A DNA stretch of 64,000 nt, taken from positions 186,001 to 250,000 of the forward strand of contig NZ_JYMR01000005.1 of assembly GCF_000938255.1 (NCBI RefSeq), given 5' to 3'. Of this stretch, positions 44,023 through 51,996 are shown piece by piece. Made by a program: the position numbers and the translations under genes. Source of the DNA: Bradyrhizobium sp. LTSP849 (GTDB lineage Bacteria > Pseudomonadota > Alphaproteobacteria > Rhizobiales > Xanthobacteraceae). The notes beneath the pieces were generated by a model that searched no databases, was not told where the DNA came from, and was given only the letters and a program-made list of their open reading frames with translations. Each line of letters starts with the position of its first letter. The stretch's first letter is position 1.

Positions 44023-44802
44023 TCAAAACGCAGTATAGCCGCCATCGATCACGAACGTATCCGCGGTGTGATAGGACGATGCCTTGCTCATGAGATATAC
44101 CGCGATGCCGCCGAAATCGCTGGCCTCGCCGAAGCGCCGCACCGGAATCCGCGGCATCACGTTGGCGACGAATTTTTCGTTGGCCATGATGCCGGCGGTC
44201 ATGTCGCTCTTGATCCAGCCCGGCAGGATGGCATTCGCGGTGACGCCATGACGCGCCAGCTCGACGCCGAGCGCGCGCACCAGCGCGTTGATCGCGGCCT
44301 TGGTCGCGGCATAGTGCTCGTTGCGCGCGGTGCCGAAGATCGAGGCGAGGCTCGAGGTCGCAACCAGCCGGCCGAAGGGGTCGCCGGCGTTGGCGCGCTC
44401 GGTCATGTGCTTGGCGGCGGCCTGGAATGCGTGGAACACACCGTCGAGATTGGTCGCAAACATCGTGCGCCACTCTTCCTCGGTGCGCTCGATAAAGGAG
44501 CGCCGGCCGCCGCCGCCGATGCCGGCATTGGCGAAGCAGCCGTCGACTCGGCCGAACGTATCGAGCGTGGCCTTCATTGCGGCATTGACCGAAGCCGGAT
44601 CGGTGACGTCGCAGACGCGGGCGTCGACCTTGCCGGCTAGGCCCGCCATGCTCGCGGCAGCAGCCTTGTTCTTGTCAGCATTGCGGCCCCAGATCGAGAC
44701 ATTGCAGCCCTGGCCTGCGAGCGCCTGCGCGATGCCGAGCCCGATACCACCATTGCCGCCGGTGATCACGGCGACGCGGCCCGTGAGGTCAAAAATGGAC
44801 AT
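44023..44802 (-). CDS. Short-chain dehydrogenase/reductase
   Basis: This 259-residue classical SDR has TGGNGGIG cofactor motif (about 14-21), NAG (FANAGIGGGG, about 87), catalytic Ser in VATSSLASIFG and YAATK active site (HYAATKAAINAL). The C-terminus DGGYTAF is typical. The ATG at 44802 has AGGAAA upstream and gives the family start MSIFDLTGRVAVITGG. It is divergent from the PaaG-like crotonase/APH/DUF6285 operon, so it could be the 4-oxoacyl-CoA (LvaD-like) reductase of the same pathway (inference only). Confidence 0.92.
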   Translation of the reverse strand: MSIFDLTGRVAVITGGNGGIGLGIAQALAGQGCNVSIWGRNADKNKAAAASMAGLAGKVDARVCDVTDPASVNAAMKATLDTFGRVDGCFANAGIGGGGRRSFIERTEEEWRTMFATNLDGVFHAFQAAAKHMTERANAGDPFGRLVATSSLASIFGTARNEHYAATKAAINALVRALGVELARHGVTANAILPGWIKSDMTAGIMANEKFVANVMPRIPVRRFGEASDFGGIAVYLMSKASSYHTADTFVIDGGYTAF

Positions 44803-44982
44803 GGCGCGTTTCCTGTTTTTTGGCACTGCGGCGCGCCAGCCTGTGCGCGCAAGATTGTGCGATACGACGACAAGGTATGTTCGGACCACCATGGACAAGG
44901 CCGCGACAAAAATCAAATATGCGCCCCGGCAAAGCTAATTCCGGTCTGCGAAACATCGCTAGCCGCAACTGATGAGGAAACC

Positions 44983-45771
44983 ATGCAGTTCAAACACGTC
45001 ACGCTCGATCTCGATGGTTCGGTCGCAATCCTCAGGCTCGACCATCAGGAGGTGATGAACGCGGTCTCCCTGGACATGCTCGGCGGTCTCGCCGACGCGC
45101 TCGACGCGATCGAGGAACAGAAGGACGAGGTGCGCTGCGTCGTGCTGACCGGCGCCGGGCGGGCGTTCTGCACGGGAGCGAATCTCCAAGGCCGCAACAA
45201 CCAGTCGAAGAAAACCAAGGCCGGCGTGACGCTCGAGACCGGCTTTCACCCTTTCCTCCGGCGCATCCGCAATCTGCATTGCCCGATCGTTACCGCGGTC
45301 AACGGCCCGGCGGCCGGTGCCGGCATGAGTTTCGCGCTGCTCGGCGACATGATCTTGTGCGCGCGGTCATCCTATTTCCTGCAAGCGTTCCGCCGCATTG
45401 GCCTGGTGCCGGATTGCGGCTCGACCTGGCTGCTGCCGCGCCTGATCGGCAAGGCGCGTTCGGTTGAATTGTCGCTGATGGGTGAGCGCCTGCCGGCCGA
45501 GAAGGCGCTGGAATGGGGCCTGATCAACCGCGTCTATGATGACGGCGTGCTGATGGAAGAGGCGATGAAGCTCGCGCGCGACCTCGCGAGCGGCCCGACG
45601 GTCGCGCTGTCGTTGATCCGCAAGCTCTATTGGGACAGCCCGGAAAATTCCTTCGAGGATCAGCTCAATCTCGAATTCCAATGCCAGCTCCGCGCCGGCG
45701 ACACCCAGGACTTCCGGGAGGGCGTCGGCGCTTTCCTGGAGAAGCGCCCGACGCAGTTCAAAGGCAAATGA
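44983..45771 (+). CDS. Enoyl-CoA hydratase/isomerase (PaaG-like)
   Basis: This 262-residue crotonase has an oxyanion-hole segment TGAGRAFCTGANLQGRN and a second oxyanion segment NGPAAGAGMSFALLGD. In the active site, FRRIGLVPDCGSTWLLPRLIG has Asp where PaaG-type isomerases have it, rather than the Glu of classical hydratases. This suggests double-bond isomerisation or an unusual hydration. The ATG at 44983 has GATGAGGAA upstream. The stop overlaps the start of the APH-type kinase gene (ATGA), so both enzymes are produced together. Confidence 0.92.
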   Translation: MQFKHVTLDLDGSVAILRLDHQEVMNAVSLDMLGGLADALDAIEEQKDEVRCVVLTGAGRAFCTGANLQGRNNQSKKTKAGVTLETGFHPFLRRIRNLHCPIVTAVNGPAAGAGMSFALLGDMILCARSSYFLQAFRRIGLVPDCGSTWLLPRLIGKARSVELSLMGERLPAEKALEWGLINRVYDDGVLMEEAMKLARDLASGPTVALSLIRKLYWDSPENSFEDQLNLEFQCQLRAGDTQDFREGVGAFLEKRPTQFKGK

Positions 45772-46754
45772 TCGAGGCGGAGCTGTCCCGCAGCGTTGCG
45801 CGCTGGTGTCCGGGTGCGACCGGTGCCACCGGCGCCGCAAAACTGTCCGGTGGCGCGAGTCAGGAGACTTGGCGCTTCGACATCCTGCATCCAGATGGGC
45901 CGATCGGCGCGATCCTACGCCGTTCGCCGAAGGGCTATGGCGCTGCGCCAACCCGCGCGGCTGGACTCGCGGCTGAAGCGCAGCTGATGCAGCTTACTTA
46001 TGAGGCCGGCGTGCCGTCGCCGCGCGTGATGCATGTGCTGGTGCCGGAGGACGAACTTGGTACAGGCTTCATCATGCAGCGGGTGGAGGGCGAGACCATC
46101 GCGCGCAAGATCCTGCGCGATGAGGAGTTCGCGGCGGCGCGGCCACGACTCGCGCGGCAGATCGGCGGTGTGCTTGCGGGCCTGCATAGACTGCCGCAGG
46201 ACAAATTGCCTGAGCTGCGCAGCCGGTCCGCGACGCAGGAGATCTCCGAGTTCGAGCGCGATTATCGCAGCCTGAACTGGCCAAAGCCCGTATTCGAGCT
46301 GGCGCTGCGCTGGCTGCGGGACCACGATCCCGGCCCCTCGGACGAGGAGACGCTGGTGCATGGCGATTTCCGAAATGGCAATATGATTATCGGCCCCGAT
46401 GGCATCCGCGCTGTGCTGGATTGGGAGCTCGCCCATCTCGGCGACCCCATGGAGGATCTCGGCTGGGTCTGCGTCAACTCCTGGCGCTTTGGCGAGATTG
46501 ACAAGCCCGCTGGCGGTTTTGGCTCGCGCGAAGAGTTGTTCGCCGGCTACGAGGCCGCTGGCCGCAAATGCGATCCCGCGCGCGTCAAATTCTGGGAAGT
46601 GATGGGGTCGCTGCGCTGGGGCATCATGTGTGGCGGCATGATGCAGCGTTTTCGCGAGGGCCCGGATCATTCCATGGAGCGTGCGATGATCGGCCGTCGC
46701 GCCTCCGAGACCGAGATCGATCTGTTGCGGCTGCTCGCGCCGCGGGGGAGTTGA
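45768..46754 (+). CDS. APH-family phosphotransferase (LvaA / ACAD11 kinase-domain type)
   Basis: This 328-residue aminoglycoside-phosphotransferase-fold kinase begins MIEAELSRSVARWCPG. It has a P-loop-like GGASQETWRFD, LRRSPKG with the ATP-contact Lys, catalytic motif LVHGDFRNGNM with Asp200 and Asn205, and metal Asp218 in VLDWELAHLGDPMEDLGW. This is the form fused in animals to ACAD10/ACAD11, and in Pseudomonas it is LvaA, which phosphorylates 4-hydroxyacyl-CoA. It is translationally coupled to the upstream PaaG-like gene (ATGA) and followed 3 bp later by DUF6285. The phosphoacceptor is inferred. Confidence 0.88.
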   Translation: MIEAELSRSVARWCPGATGATGAAKLSGGASQETWRFDILHPDGPIGAILRRSPKGYGAAPTRAAGLAAEAQLMQLTYEAGVPSPRVMHVLVPEDELGTGFIMQRVEGETIARKILRDEEFAAARPRLARQIGGVLAGLHRLPQDKLPELRSRSATQEISEFERDYRSLNWPKPVFELALRWLRDHDPGPSDEETLVHGDFRNGNMIIGPDGIRAVLDWELAHLGDPMEDLGWVCVNSWRFGEIDKPAGGFGSREELFAGYEAAGRKCDPARVKFWEVMGSLRWGIMCGGMMQRFREGPDHSMERAMIGRRASETEIDLLRLLAPRGS

Positions 46755-46757
46755 AAC

Positions 46758-47135
46758 ATGCAGGACGAACCGACGCCGATCGAGCTGACCAAGGCTGTCG
46801 CCGATTTTCTCCGCAACGATATCACTCCGCTGATCTCCGGCCACCAGGCGTTCAAGCTGCGCGTGGCCGTCAACATCCTCGATCTCGTGACGCGGCAGCT
46901 GACGCGGGAGCAGGGGAGCGACGCGAAGGAGGTCGAGCGGCTACGTGCGTTGTTGGGAGCGGACGGCTCTGTAGGAGATTTGAACCGGGCGCTGGCAGAA
47001 CGCATCGCCAAGGGTGATGTTGACCTCACAACGCCGGGCCTCGCCGAACATCTCTGGCAAACCACGATGGATAAGCTCGCTGTGGATCAACCGAACTACG
47101 CCTCCTACAAGCGCGAGCTGTCGCGAGGCGGATAG
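46758..47135 (+). CDS. DUF6285 small protein (probable LvaB-like partner of the kinase)
   Basis: This 125-residue mostly helical, charged protein (ELTKAVADFLRNDITPLIS, AFKLRVAVNILDLVTRQL, HLWQTTMDKLAVDQPNYASYKRE) fits the DUF6285 family. These small proteins are repeatedly encoded next to APH-type acyl-CoA kinases. In the levulinate cluster a small partner (LvaB) is needed with LvaA for 4-hydroxyacyl-CoA phosphorylation. Here the ATG follows the kinase stop by 3 bp. No catalytic motif is visible; a subunit role is inferred. Confidence 0.82.
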   Translation: MQDEPTPIELTKAVADFLRNDITPLISGHQAFKLRVAVNILDLVTRQLTREQGSDAKEVERLRALLGADGSVGDLNRALAERIAKGDVDLTTPGLAEHLWQTTMDKLAVDQPNYASYKRELSRGG

Positions 47136-47155
47136 CCGGCGCCACACTCTCTACT

Positions 47156-47258
47156 GTCATCGTCCGCGAAGGGCGGGCGATCCAGTATTCCAGAGGCCGC
47201 AGCGAGATGCGGAGAAGCCGCGGCGTACTTGGATGCCCCGGTCGAGCCGGGGCATGAC
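47156..47258. repeat. Intergenic inverted-repeat element, family D copy 2
   Basis: It starts GTCATCGTCCGCGAAGG and ends CCGGGGCATGAC. It shares GGGCGGGCGATCCAGTA and GCGGCGTACT blocks, in the same order, with the element at 23561-23680. It lies between the convergent DUF6285 and enoyl-CoA hydratase genes. Confidence 0.75.
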
Positions 47259-47303
47259 GGCGGTGATGTTGGAGACGTCTGTCGTCGTGACGAGCAGCGA
47301 GAG

Positions 47304-48083
47304 CTACTTCCCCACCCATTTCGGCGGCCGCTTCTCCGAGAACGCCTTCGGGCCCTCGATGTAATCCTGCGAGGCCACCATGGCCTTCACCGCCGGATAT
47401 TCCCGCTGCTCCTCAATCGCCTGCTCCAGCGAGACGGCCAGCCCCTTCTGGATCGTCTGCTTCGACGCCCGGATCGACATCGGCGAGTTCTTGGTGATCA
47501 TCTCGGCCCAGCGCAGCGCGCCGACCAGCGCCTCGCCCTGCGGCACGACCTCGTTGACGAAGCCGAGCTCATGGCCCTCCTTGGCGCTGACATGACGCGC
47601 GGTGAGGATCATGCCCATGGCACGCTTCAGCCCGATCTGGCGCGGCAGCCGATGCAGGCCGCCAGCGAGTGCGGCCAGGCCGACGCGCGGCTCGGGCAGG
47701 GCGAAGGTCGCATTCTCAGAGGCGATGATCAGATCGCAGGCGAGTGCGATCTCAAAACCGCCGCCCATCGCAACGCCGTTCACCGCGGCGATGATCGGCT
47801 TGTCGCAGTCGAAGCGCGCGGTGAGGCCGGCAAAGCCGCCCTTGTCCCAGCCGCGCTTGCCGCCCGCCGCCTGCCACTTCAGATCGTTGCCGGCGCAGAA
47901 CGCCTTGTCGCCGGCGCCGGTGACGATCGCGACCCACTGCTCAGGATCGGCCGAGAAATCGTCGAACACCTTTTGCAGCTCGAAATGCGCGTCAGTATGC
48001 AGCGCATTGTAGACCTCGGGTCGCGACAGTGTGATGATCGTGATCGGCCCTTTGCGTTCCACCTTTGAAAATTTCAGCTCCAT
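47304..48083 (-). CDS. Enoyl-CoA hydratase/isomerase family protein
   Basis: This 259-residue crotonase has oxyanion segment TGAGDKAFCAGNDLKW, second oxyanion segment NGVAMGGGFEIALACDLI, and ATFALPEPRVGLAALAGG carrying one catalytic Glu (PEPRVG) as in CaiD-like hydratases. The C-terminal EGPKAFSEKRPPKWVGK is typical of crotonases. The ATG at 48083 gives the family start (MELKFSKVERKGPITIITL). It is divergent from an acyl-CoA dehydrogenase gene. Confidence 0.93.
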   Translation of the reverse strand: MELKFSKVERKGPITIITLSRPEVYNALHTDAHFELQKVFDDFSADPEQWVAIVTGAGDKAFCAGNDLKWQAAGGKRGWDKGGFAGLTARFDCDKPIIAAVNGVAMGGGFEIALACDLIIASENATFALPEPRVGLAALAGGLHRLPRQIGLKRAMGMILTARHVSAKEGHELGFVNEVVPQGEALVGALRWAEMITKNSPMSIRASKQTIQKGLAVSLEQAIEEQREYPAVKAMVASQDYIEGPKAFSEKRPPKWVGK

Positions 48084-48243
48084 CGGTCGCTCCCGGATTT
48101 TCTCGTGAAGGAATGTTGCGACCATATTAACGCGCGGGCGCACTTGAACACCATCGAATTGCGCGGGCGCGCCTTGCGTGCGTCACACGCCTCGGCTTGC
48201 TTGACTTGCGCGGGCTCTTCTCACCTTAATCGTCTCAAGCAAA

Positions 48244-48260
48244 AAGGCGCTTAGCGCCTT
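48244..48260. repeat. Perfect hairpin upstream of the acyl-CoA dehydrogenase gene
   Basis: AAGGCGC-TTA-GCGCCTT (7+3+7, perfect) lies 35 bp before the GTG start at 48296. No T-run follows, so it is more likely an operator or 5'-leader hairpin than a terminator. Confidence 0.5.
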
Positions 48261-48295
48261 AACGCAAAACGATAAAATCATTCCGGGAGAGACTC

Positions 48296-49570
48296 GTGGA
48301 TTTTTCATTGCCTGCCGATCTCGTCGCCTATCTCGGAGAGCTCGACCGTTTCATCGAACGCGAGATCAAGCCGCTGGAAGCGGCCGACGACAACATCCGC
48401 TTCTTCGATCATCGCCGTGAATGGGCGCGTACCGATTTCGAGAACGGCGGCCTGCCGCGCCACGAATGGGAGGCGCTGCTGCGCAAGGCAAAGGATCTCG
48501 CGGACGCCGCGGGCCATCTGCGTTTTGCGGTCTCGAAGCAATATGGCGGCAAGGATGGCTCCAATCTCTGGATGGCGGTGATTCGCGAGCACTTTGCCGC
48601 AAAGGGTCTCGGCCTGCACAATGATCTCCAGAACGAGCACTCCATCGTCGGCAATTTCCCTGTGGCCACCATGCTTGACCGCTATGGCCGCGACGACCAG
48701 AAGGCGATGATCGACGGCTCGATCAAGGGCAAGTACCGCATCACCTTCGGCCTGACCGAGCCAAATCACGGCTCCGATGCCACCCACATGGAAACACGTG
48801 CGGTGCCCGCGACCCGCGACAACGTCAAGGGCTGGATCATCAACGGCGAGAAGATGTGGACCACCGGCATGCACGTTGCCACCCACTGCGCGCTGTTCGC
48901 ACGCACGAGCGGCAATGACGGCGATGCCCGCGGCATCACCTGCCTTCTGGTGCCGGCCAAGAGCCACGGCGTGAAGGTCGAGGAGTACATGTGGACCTTC
49001 AACATGCCGACCGATCATCCCCGCGTCAGCTTCACCGACGTGTTCGTGCCTGAGGATGCGCAGTTCGGCGAAGTCGGCCGCGGCCTGTCCTTGGCGCAGT
49101 GCTTCGTGCATCAGAACCGCATCCGCCAGGCCGCAAGCTCGCTCGGCGCCGCCGTCTACTGCATCAACGAGAGCGTCAAATATGCCCGCGAGCGAAAGCC
49201 GTTCGGCAAGGCGCTTGCGGAAAACCAGGCGATCCAGTTCCCGCTGGTCGAGCTGGCGACGCAGGCCGAGATGCTGCGGTTGTTGATCCGCAAGACCGCC
49301 TGGGAGATGGACAAGCTCAACGAGGAGCAGATCGAGCGCACGCTTTCGGACCGCGTCTCGATGTGCAACTACTGGGCAAACCGCCTCTGCTGCGAGTCCG
49401 CCGACCGCGCCATGCAGGTCCACGGGGGCATGGGCTACTCACGCCACAAGCCGTTCGAGCACATCTACCGGCATCACCGCCGTTACCGCATCACGGAGGG
49501 TAGCGAGGAGATCCAGATCCGCAAGGTGGCGGGGTTCCTGTTCGGCTATATGGGGCCGGGGAAGCATTAA
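48296..49570 (+). CDS. Acyl-CoA dehydrogenase
   Basis: This 424-residue flavoprotein has FGLTEPNHGSDATHMETRA (FAD/substrate loop), NGEKMWTTGMHVATH, the R-rich hinge YARERKPFGKALAENQAIQF, MQVHGGMGYSRHKPFEHIYRHHR, and the catalytic base Glu401 in RITEGSEEIQIRKVAGF. It is a normal FAD acyl-CoA dehydrogenase, in contrast to the Asp-bearing ACAD11-like protein at 40.5 kb. GTG at 48296 with CGGGAGAGA upstream is the best start. It would make 2-enoyl-CoA for the crotonases around it. The substrate chain is unknown. Confidence 0.93.
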   Translation: MDFSLPADLVAYLGELDRFIEREIKPLEAADDNIRFFDHRREWARTDFENGGLPRHEWEALLRKAKDLADAAGHLRFAVSKQYGGKDGSNLWMAVIREHFAAKGLGLHNDLQNEHSIVGNFPVATMLDRYGRDDQKAMIDGSIKGKYRITFGLTEPNHGSDATHMETRAVPATRDNVKGWIINGEKMWTTGMHVATHCALFARTSGNDGDARGITCLLVPAKSHGVKVEEYMWTFNMPTDHPRVSFTDVFVPEDAQFGEVGRGLSLAQCFVHQNRIRQAASSLGAAVYCINESVKYARERKPFGKALAENQAIQFPLVELATQAEMLRLLIRKTAWEMDKLNEEQIERTLSDRVSMCNYWANRLCCESADRAMQVHGGMGYSRHKPFEHIYRHHRRYRITEGSEEIQIRKVAGFLFGYMGPGKH

Positions 49571-49583
49571 TCGGAGACGACGC

Positions 49584-50153
49584 GTGAGACGACTTCTGCA
49601 GGCGATCCTCGCGGCAATTGTGTTGCTAGGCAGTCCGATGGCCGGCAGAGCCCAGGACAAGCCGTTTCTTGTAACTTCACCTACGCCTGAGGGATACGCA
49701 TGGTGGTTGCGTACCGAATATCGTCCGTTCGGCGCGGATATCCGCGGCATTCCGGCGGCGAAGATTCGCAGTGGCTGGTGCAAGGTGAACGAATTGCGGC
49801 GAGACATGTTTCCGGCGGACGAAGCCGCTTATTTCGGCGACGATCAGTCCCCCTTTGCGGTCGACGGATTCTTCGACGGGTCGAAGACCAAGCACACGGC
49901 TCTGGTCGGCGCATACGAGACGTGCAAGGGCGAGCGAGGAGCATTCCTTCTGATCGTGGCTTGGCCGGAAGGCAAGCCGCCATTCATTCGGCACGTTGTC
50001 GAGCTGCGCGGCAAAACTCAATTTGCTGTCGTATCGGCGTCCAGCGATGGAACGATCACGCTGCAGCACTGCCTGGAATGCGATCACGCCAGTCAATACA
50101 AATGGGACAGATCCAGGAAACGCTTCATGCTGCTACCCGATCGGGCCGAGTAG
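49584..50153 (+). CDS. Exported protein of unknown function
   Basis: This 189-residue protein starts at a GTG 13 bp after the acyl-CoA dehydrogenase stop. A Sec signal peptide (MRRLLQAILAAIVLLGSPMA, cleavage near GRAQ) precedes a mature part with four Cys residues, including a CLEC pair near the end (TLQHCLECDHASQYKW). Tryptophan-rich YAWWLRTEYRPFGADIRGIP is distinctive. I do not recognise a family. Cysteine spacing suggests one or two disulfides in the periplasm. It may be co-transcribed with the dehydrogenase but has no obvious metabolic link. Confidence 0.75.
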   Translation: MRRLLQAILAAIVLLGSPMAGRAQDKPFLVTSPTPEGYAWWLRTEYRPFGADIRGIPAAKIRSGWCKVNELRRDMFPADEAAYFGDDQSPFAVDGFFDGSKTKHTALVGAYETCKGERGAFLLIVAWPEGKPPFIRHVVELRGKTQFAVVSASSDGTITLQHCLECDHASQYKWDRSRKRFMLLPDRAE

Positions 50154-50162
50154 CGTTGAATC

Positions 50163-50260
50163 GTAGGGTGGGCAAAGCGAAGCGTGCCCACCACGCCTCT
50201 GGTTATCGTAGTGAGATGGTGGGCACGGCGCGCGTAAGAGCGCGCCTTTACTCACCCTAT
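50163..50260. repeat. GTAGGGTGGGC inverted-repeat element, family A copy 3
   Basis: A 98-bp element starts GTAGGGTGGGCAAAGCGAAG, with inner CGTGCCCACCA/TGGTGGGCACG arms, GCGCGTAAGAGCGCGC and a right end CTTTACTCACCCTAT that has drifted from the left arm. It lies between convergent genes, 9 bp after the exported-protein stop. Confidence 0.88.
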
Positions 50261-50264
50261 GCGG

Positions 50265-51842
50265 TCAATTCACCCGCCGATCCTTCCCCGCCCAATACGG
50301 CTCCCTTAATTGCCGCCGCAAAATCTTGCCGCTCGGATTGCGCGGCAGGGCGGGCAAGAACTCCACGCTCTTTGGTGTCTTGAAGCCTGCGATGCGCTCG
50401 CGGGTGAAGTTGATGATGTCGGTGGCGGTCGCCTGCTTGCCAGGCTTCATCACCACGACGGCTTTCACCGCTTCGCCCCATTTGTCGTCGGGCACACCGA
50501 TCACGGCGGCTTCGGCGACGTCTGGATGATCGCACAGTGCGCTCTCGACTTCGGCAGGGTAGATATTCTCGCCGCCGGAGATGATCATGTCCTTGATGCG
50601 GTCATGGATGTAGAGATAGCCGTCCTCGTCCATGTAGCCGGCATCACCCGTGCGCAGCCAGCCGTCGCCACGCAGCGTCGCGGCGGTGGCTTCCGGCAAA
50701 TTCCAGTAGCCCGCCATGTTCGAGCCCGAGCGTGTCGCGATCTCGCCGACCTGACGCGGCGGCAGCGGGGTGCCGTCCGCATCCAGGATCGCGATCTCGA
50801 CGCCCGGCAGCGCCTTGCCGGCGGAGCGCATCCGCTCCAGGCCCTCTACGTGATCCTCCGGAGGCAGCGCGACGATGGTGCCCGTGGTCTCGGTCATGCC
50901 GTACATCTGCACGAAGCCGCATTTGAAGATGTCGATGCATTCCTTCAGCAGCGCTGCCGGGATCGGCGAGGCGCCGTAAAGCATGTATTTCAGCCGTGAG
51001 AAATCGACCATTTTCGCGCGGGGCTGCCGCACCACGAACTGCATCGCGGCTGGCACCATGAACAGCTTTGTGATGCCTGACTGCTCGAAGAAATCCAGCA
51101 CCTTGGTCGGATCGAACTCGCGCGCGATCACGCCGCGGGCGCCATGATAGAGCCCCATCACGCCCCAGCCCGAACCGCCGATGTGGAAGATCGGCATCGC
51201 CACCAGCGACACGTCGTTGGGCGACCACCGGTTCCATTCCGGCTTGTCCGCGGCGTTGCCGGTCTGCACCAGATTGAGGAAGTTCGCATGCGACAGCATC
51301 GCGCCCTTCGGCTTACCGGTCGTGCCCGACGTGTAGAGCTGGATCGCGATGTCTTTCGTATCGATCCGCACCTTTGGATCGTTGCTGCTCTGCGCGTCGC
51401 GCCAGGTCGCAAAATCCTGCCATTCCGGCGCACCGCCCTCGGTGGTGATCACGCTGCGCAGGCTCGGAATCTGGTCCTTGATGTGCGTGACCAGCGTGAT
51501 GAACTCCGGTCCCACGAACAGCACCGGCGCTTTGCAATCTGCAACGATGAAGGCGACCTCGGGGCCGGCGAGCCGCCAGTTCACCGGCGCCATGACGACG
51601 CCGGCCTTCATCGCGCCCATCAGCAGCTCGAAATAGAAGTCGCTGTTCTTGCCGAGATAGGCGATGCGCTCGCCGGGCCTCACGCCCATCGCGATGAGCG
51701 CATTCGCGACCTTGTTGGTGTTGACATCGAATTCGGCAAAGCTGGTGACGCGACCCTCGAACTCATAGACGGTCGCGTTGCCGCGGCTGTTCGCCCGCTC
51801 GCGCACCATATCGGCGAGATTCGCCAATGGCTGTATGGACAT
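50265..51842 (-). CDS. Acyl-CoA synthetase (AMP-forming)
   Basis: This 525-residue ANL-family ligase has the P-loop LYTSGTTGKPKGAMLSH (about 173-189), YGMTETTGTIVALPPEDH, the LRTGDAGYMDEDGYLYIHDR hinge with catalytic Asp, GGENIYPAEVE, and the C-terminal thioester-step Lys in NPSGKILRRQLR. It activates a carboxylic acid to an acyl-CoA. The ATG at 51842 (GGGAGAAAC upstream) begins the homology. It lies within an acyl-CoA gene archipelago and is a candidate entry enzyme (LvaE-like or fatty-acyl ligase) for neighbouring enzymes. Chain specificity cannot be read. Confidence 0.94.
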   Translation of the reverse strand: MSIQPLANLADMVRERANSRGNATVYEFEGRVTSFAEFDVNTNKVANALIAMGVRPGERIAYLGKNSDFYFELLMGAMKAGVVMAPVNWRLAGPEVAFIVADCKAPVLFVGPEFITLVTHIKDQIPSLRSVITTEGGAPEWQDFATWRDAQSSNDPKVRIDTKDIAIQLYTSGTTGKPKGAMLSHANFLNLVQTGNAADKPEWNRWSPNDVSLVAMPIFHIGGSGWGVMGLYHGARGVIAREFDPTKVLDFFEQSGITKLFMVPAAMQFVVRQPRAKMVDFSRLKYMLYGASPIPAALLKECIDIFKCGFVQMYGMTETTGTIVALPPEDHVEGLERMRSAGKALPGVEIAILDADGTPLPPRQVGEIATRSGSNMAGYWNLPEATAATLRGDGWLRTGDAGYMDEDGYLYIHDRIKDMIISGGENIYPAEVESALCDHPDVAEAAVIGVPDDKWGEAVKAVVVMKPGKQATATDIINFTRERIAGFKTPKSVEFLPALPRNPSGKILRRQLREPYWAGKDRRVN

Positions 51843-51945
51843 GTTTCTCCCGTGGCATTTTGTTCTTATGCCGCGGAGTGTGGCGTGATCTGCGGGTAAA
51901 GACAATACGGGGAAGGGGGAAGTGAGGCGTCGCTATCTCAACAAC

Positions 51946-51991
51946 GTCGTCCCGGCCCCCTGTGCGCAATTGCGCACTAGGCCGGGACGAC
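51946..51991. repeat. Nested perfect palindrome element
   Basis: The outer arms GTCGTCCCGGCC (51946-51957) and GGCCGGGACGAC (51980-51991) are perfect. Inside is GTGCGCAATTGCGCAC (51962-51977), a perfect 16-bp palindrome. The inner core resembles the GTGCGC...GCGCAC hairpin in family D copy 1. It lies between co-directional ligase and SDR genes. Confidence 0.85.
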
Positions 51992-51996
51992 AATAA

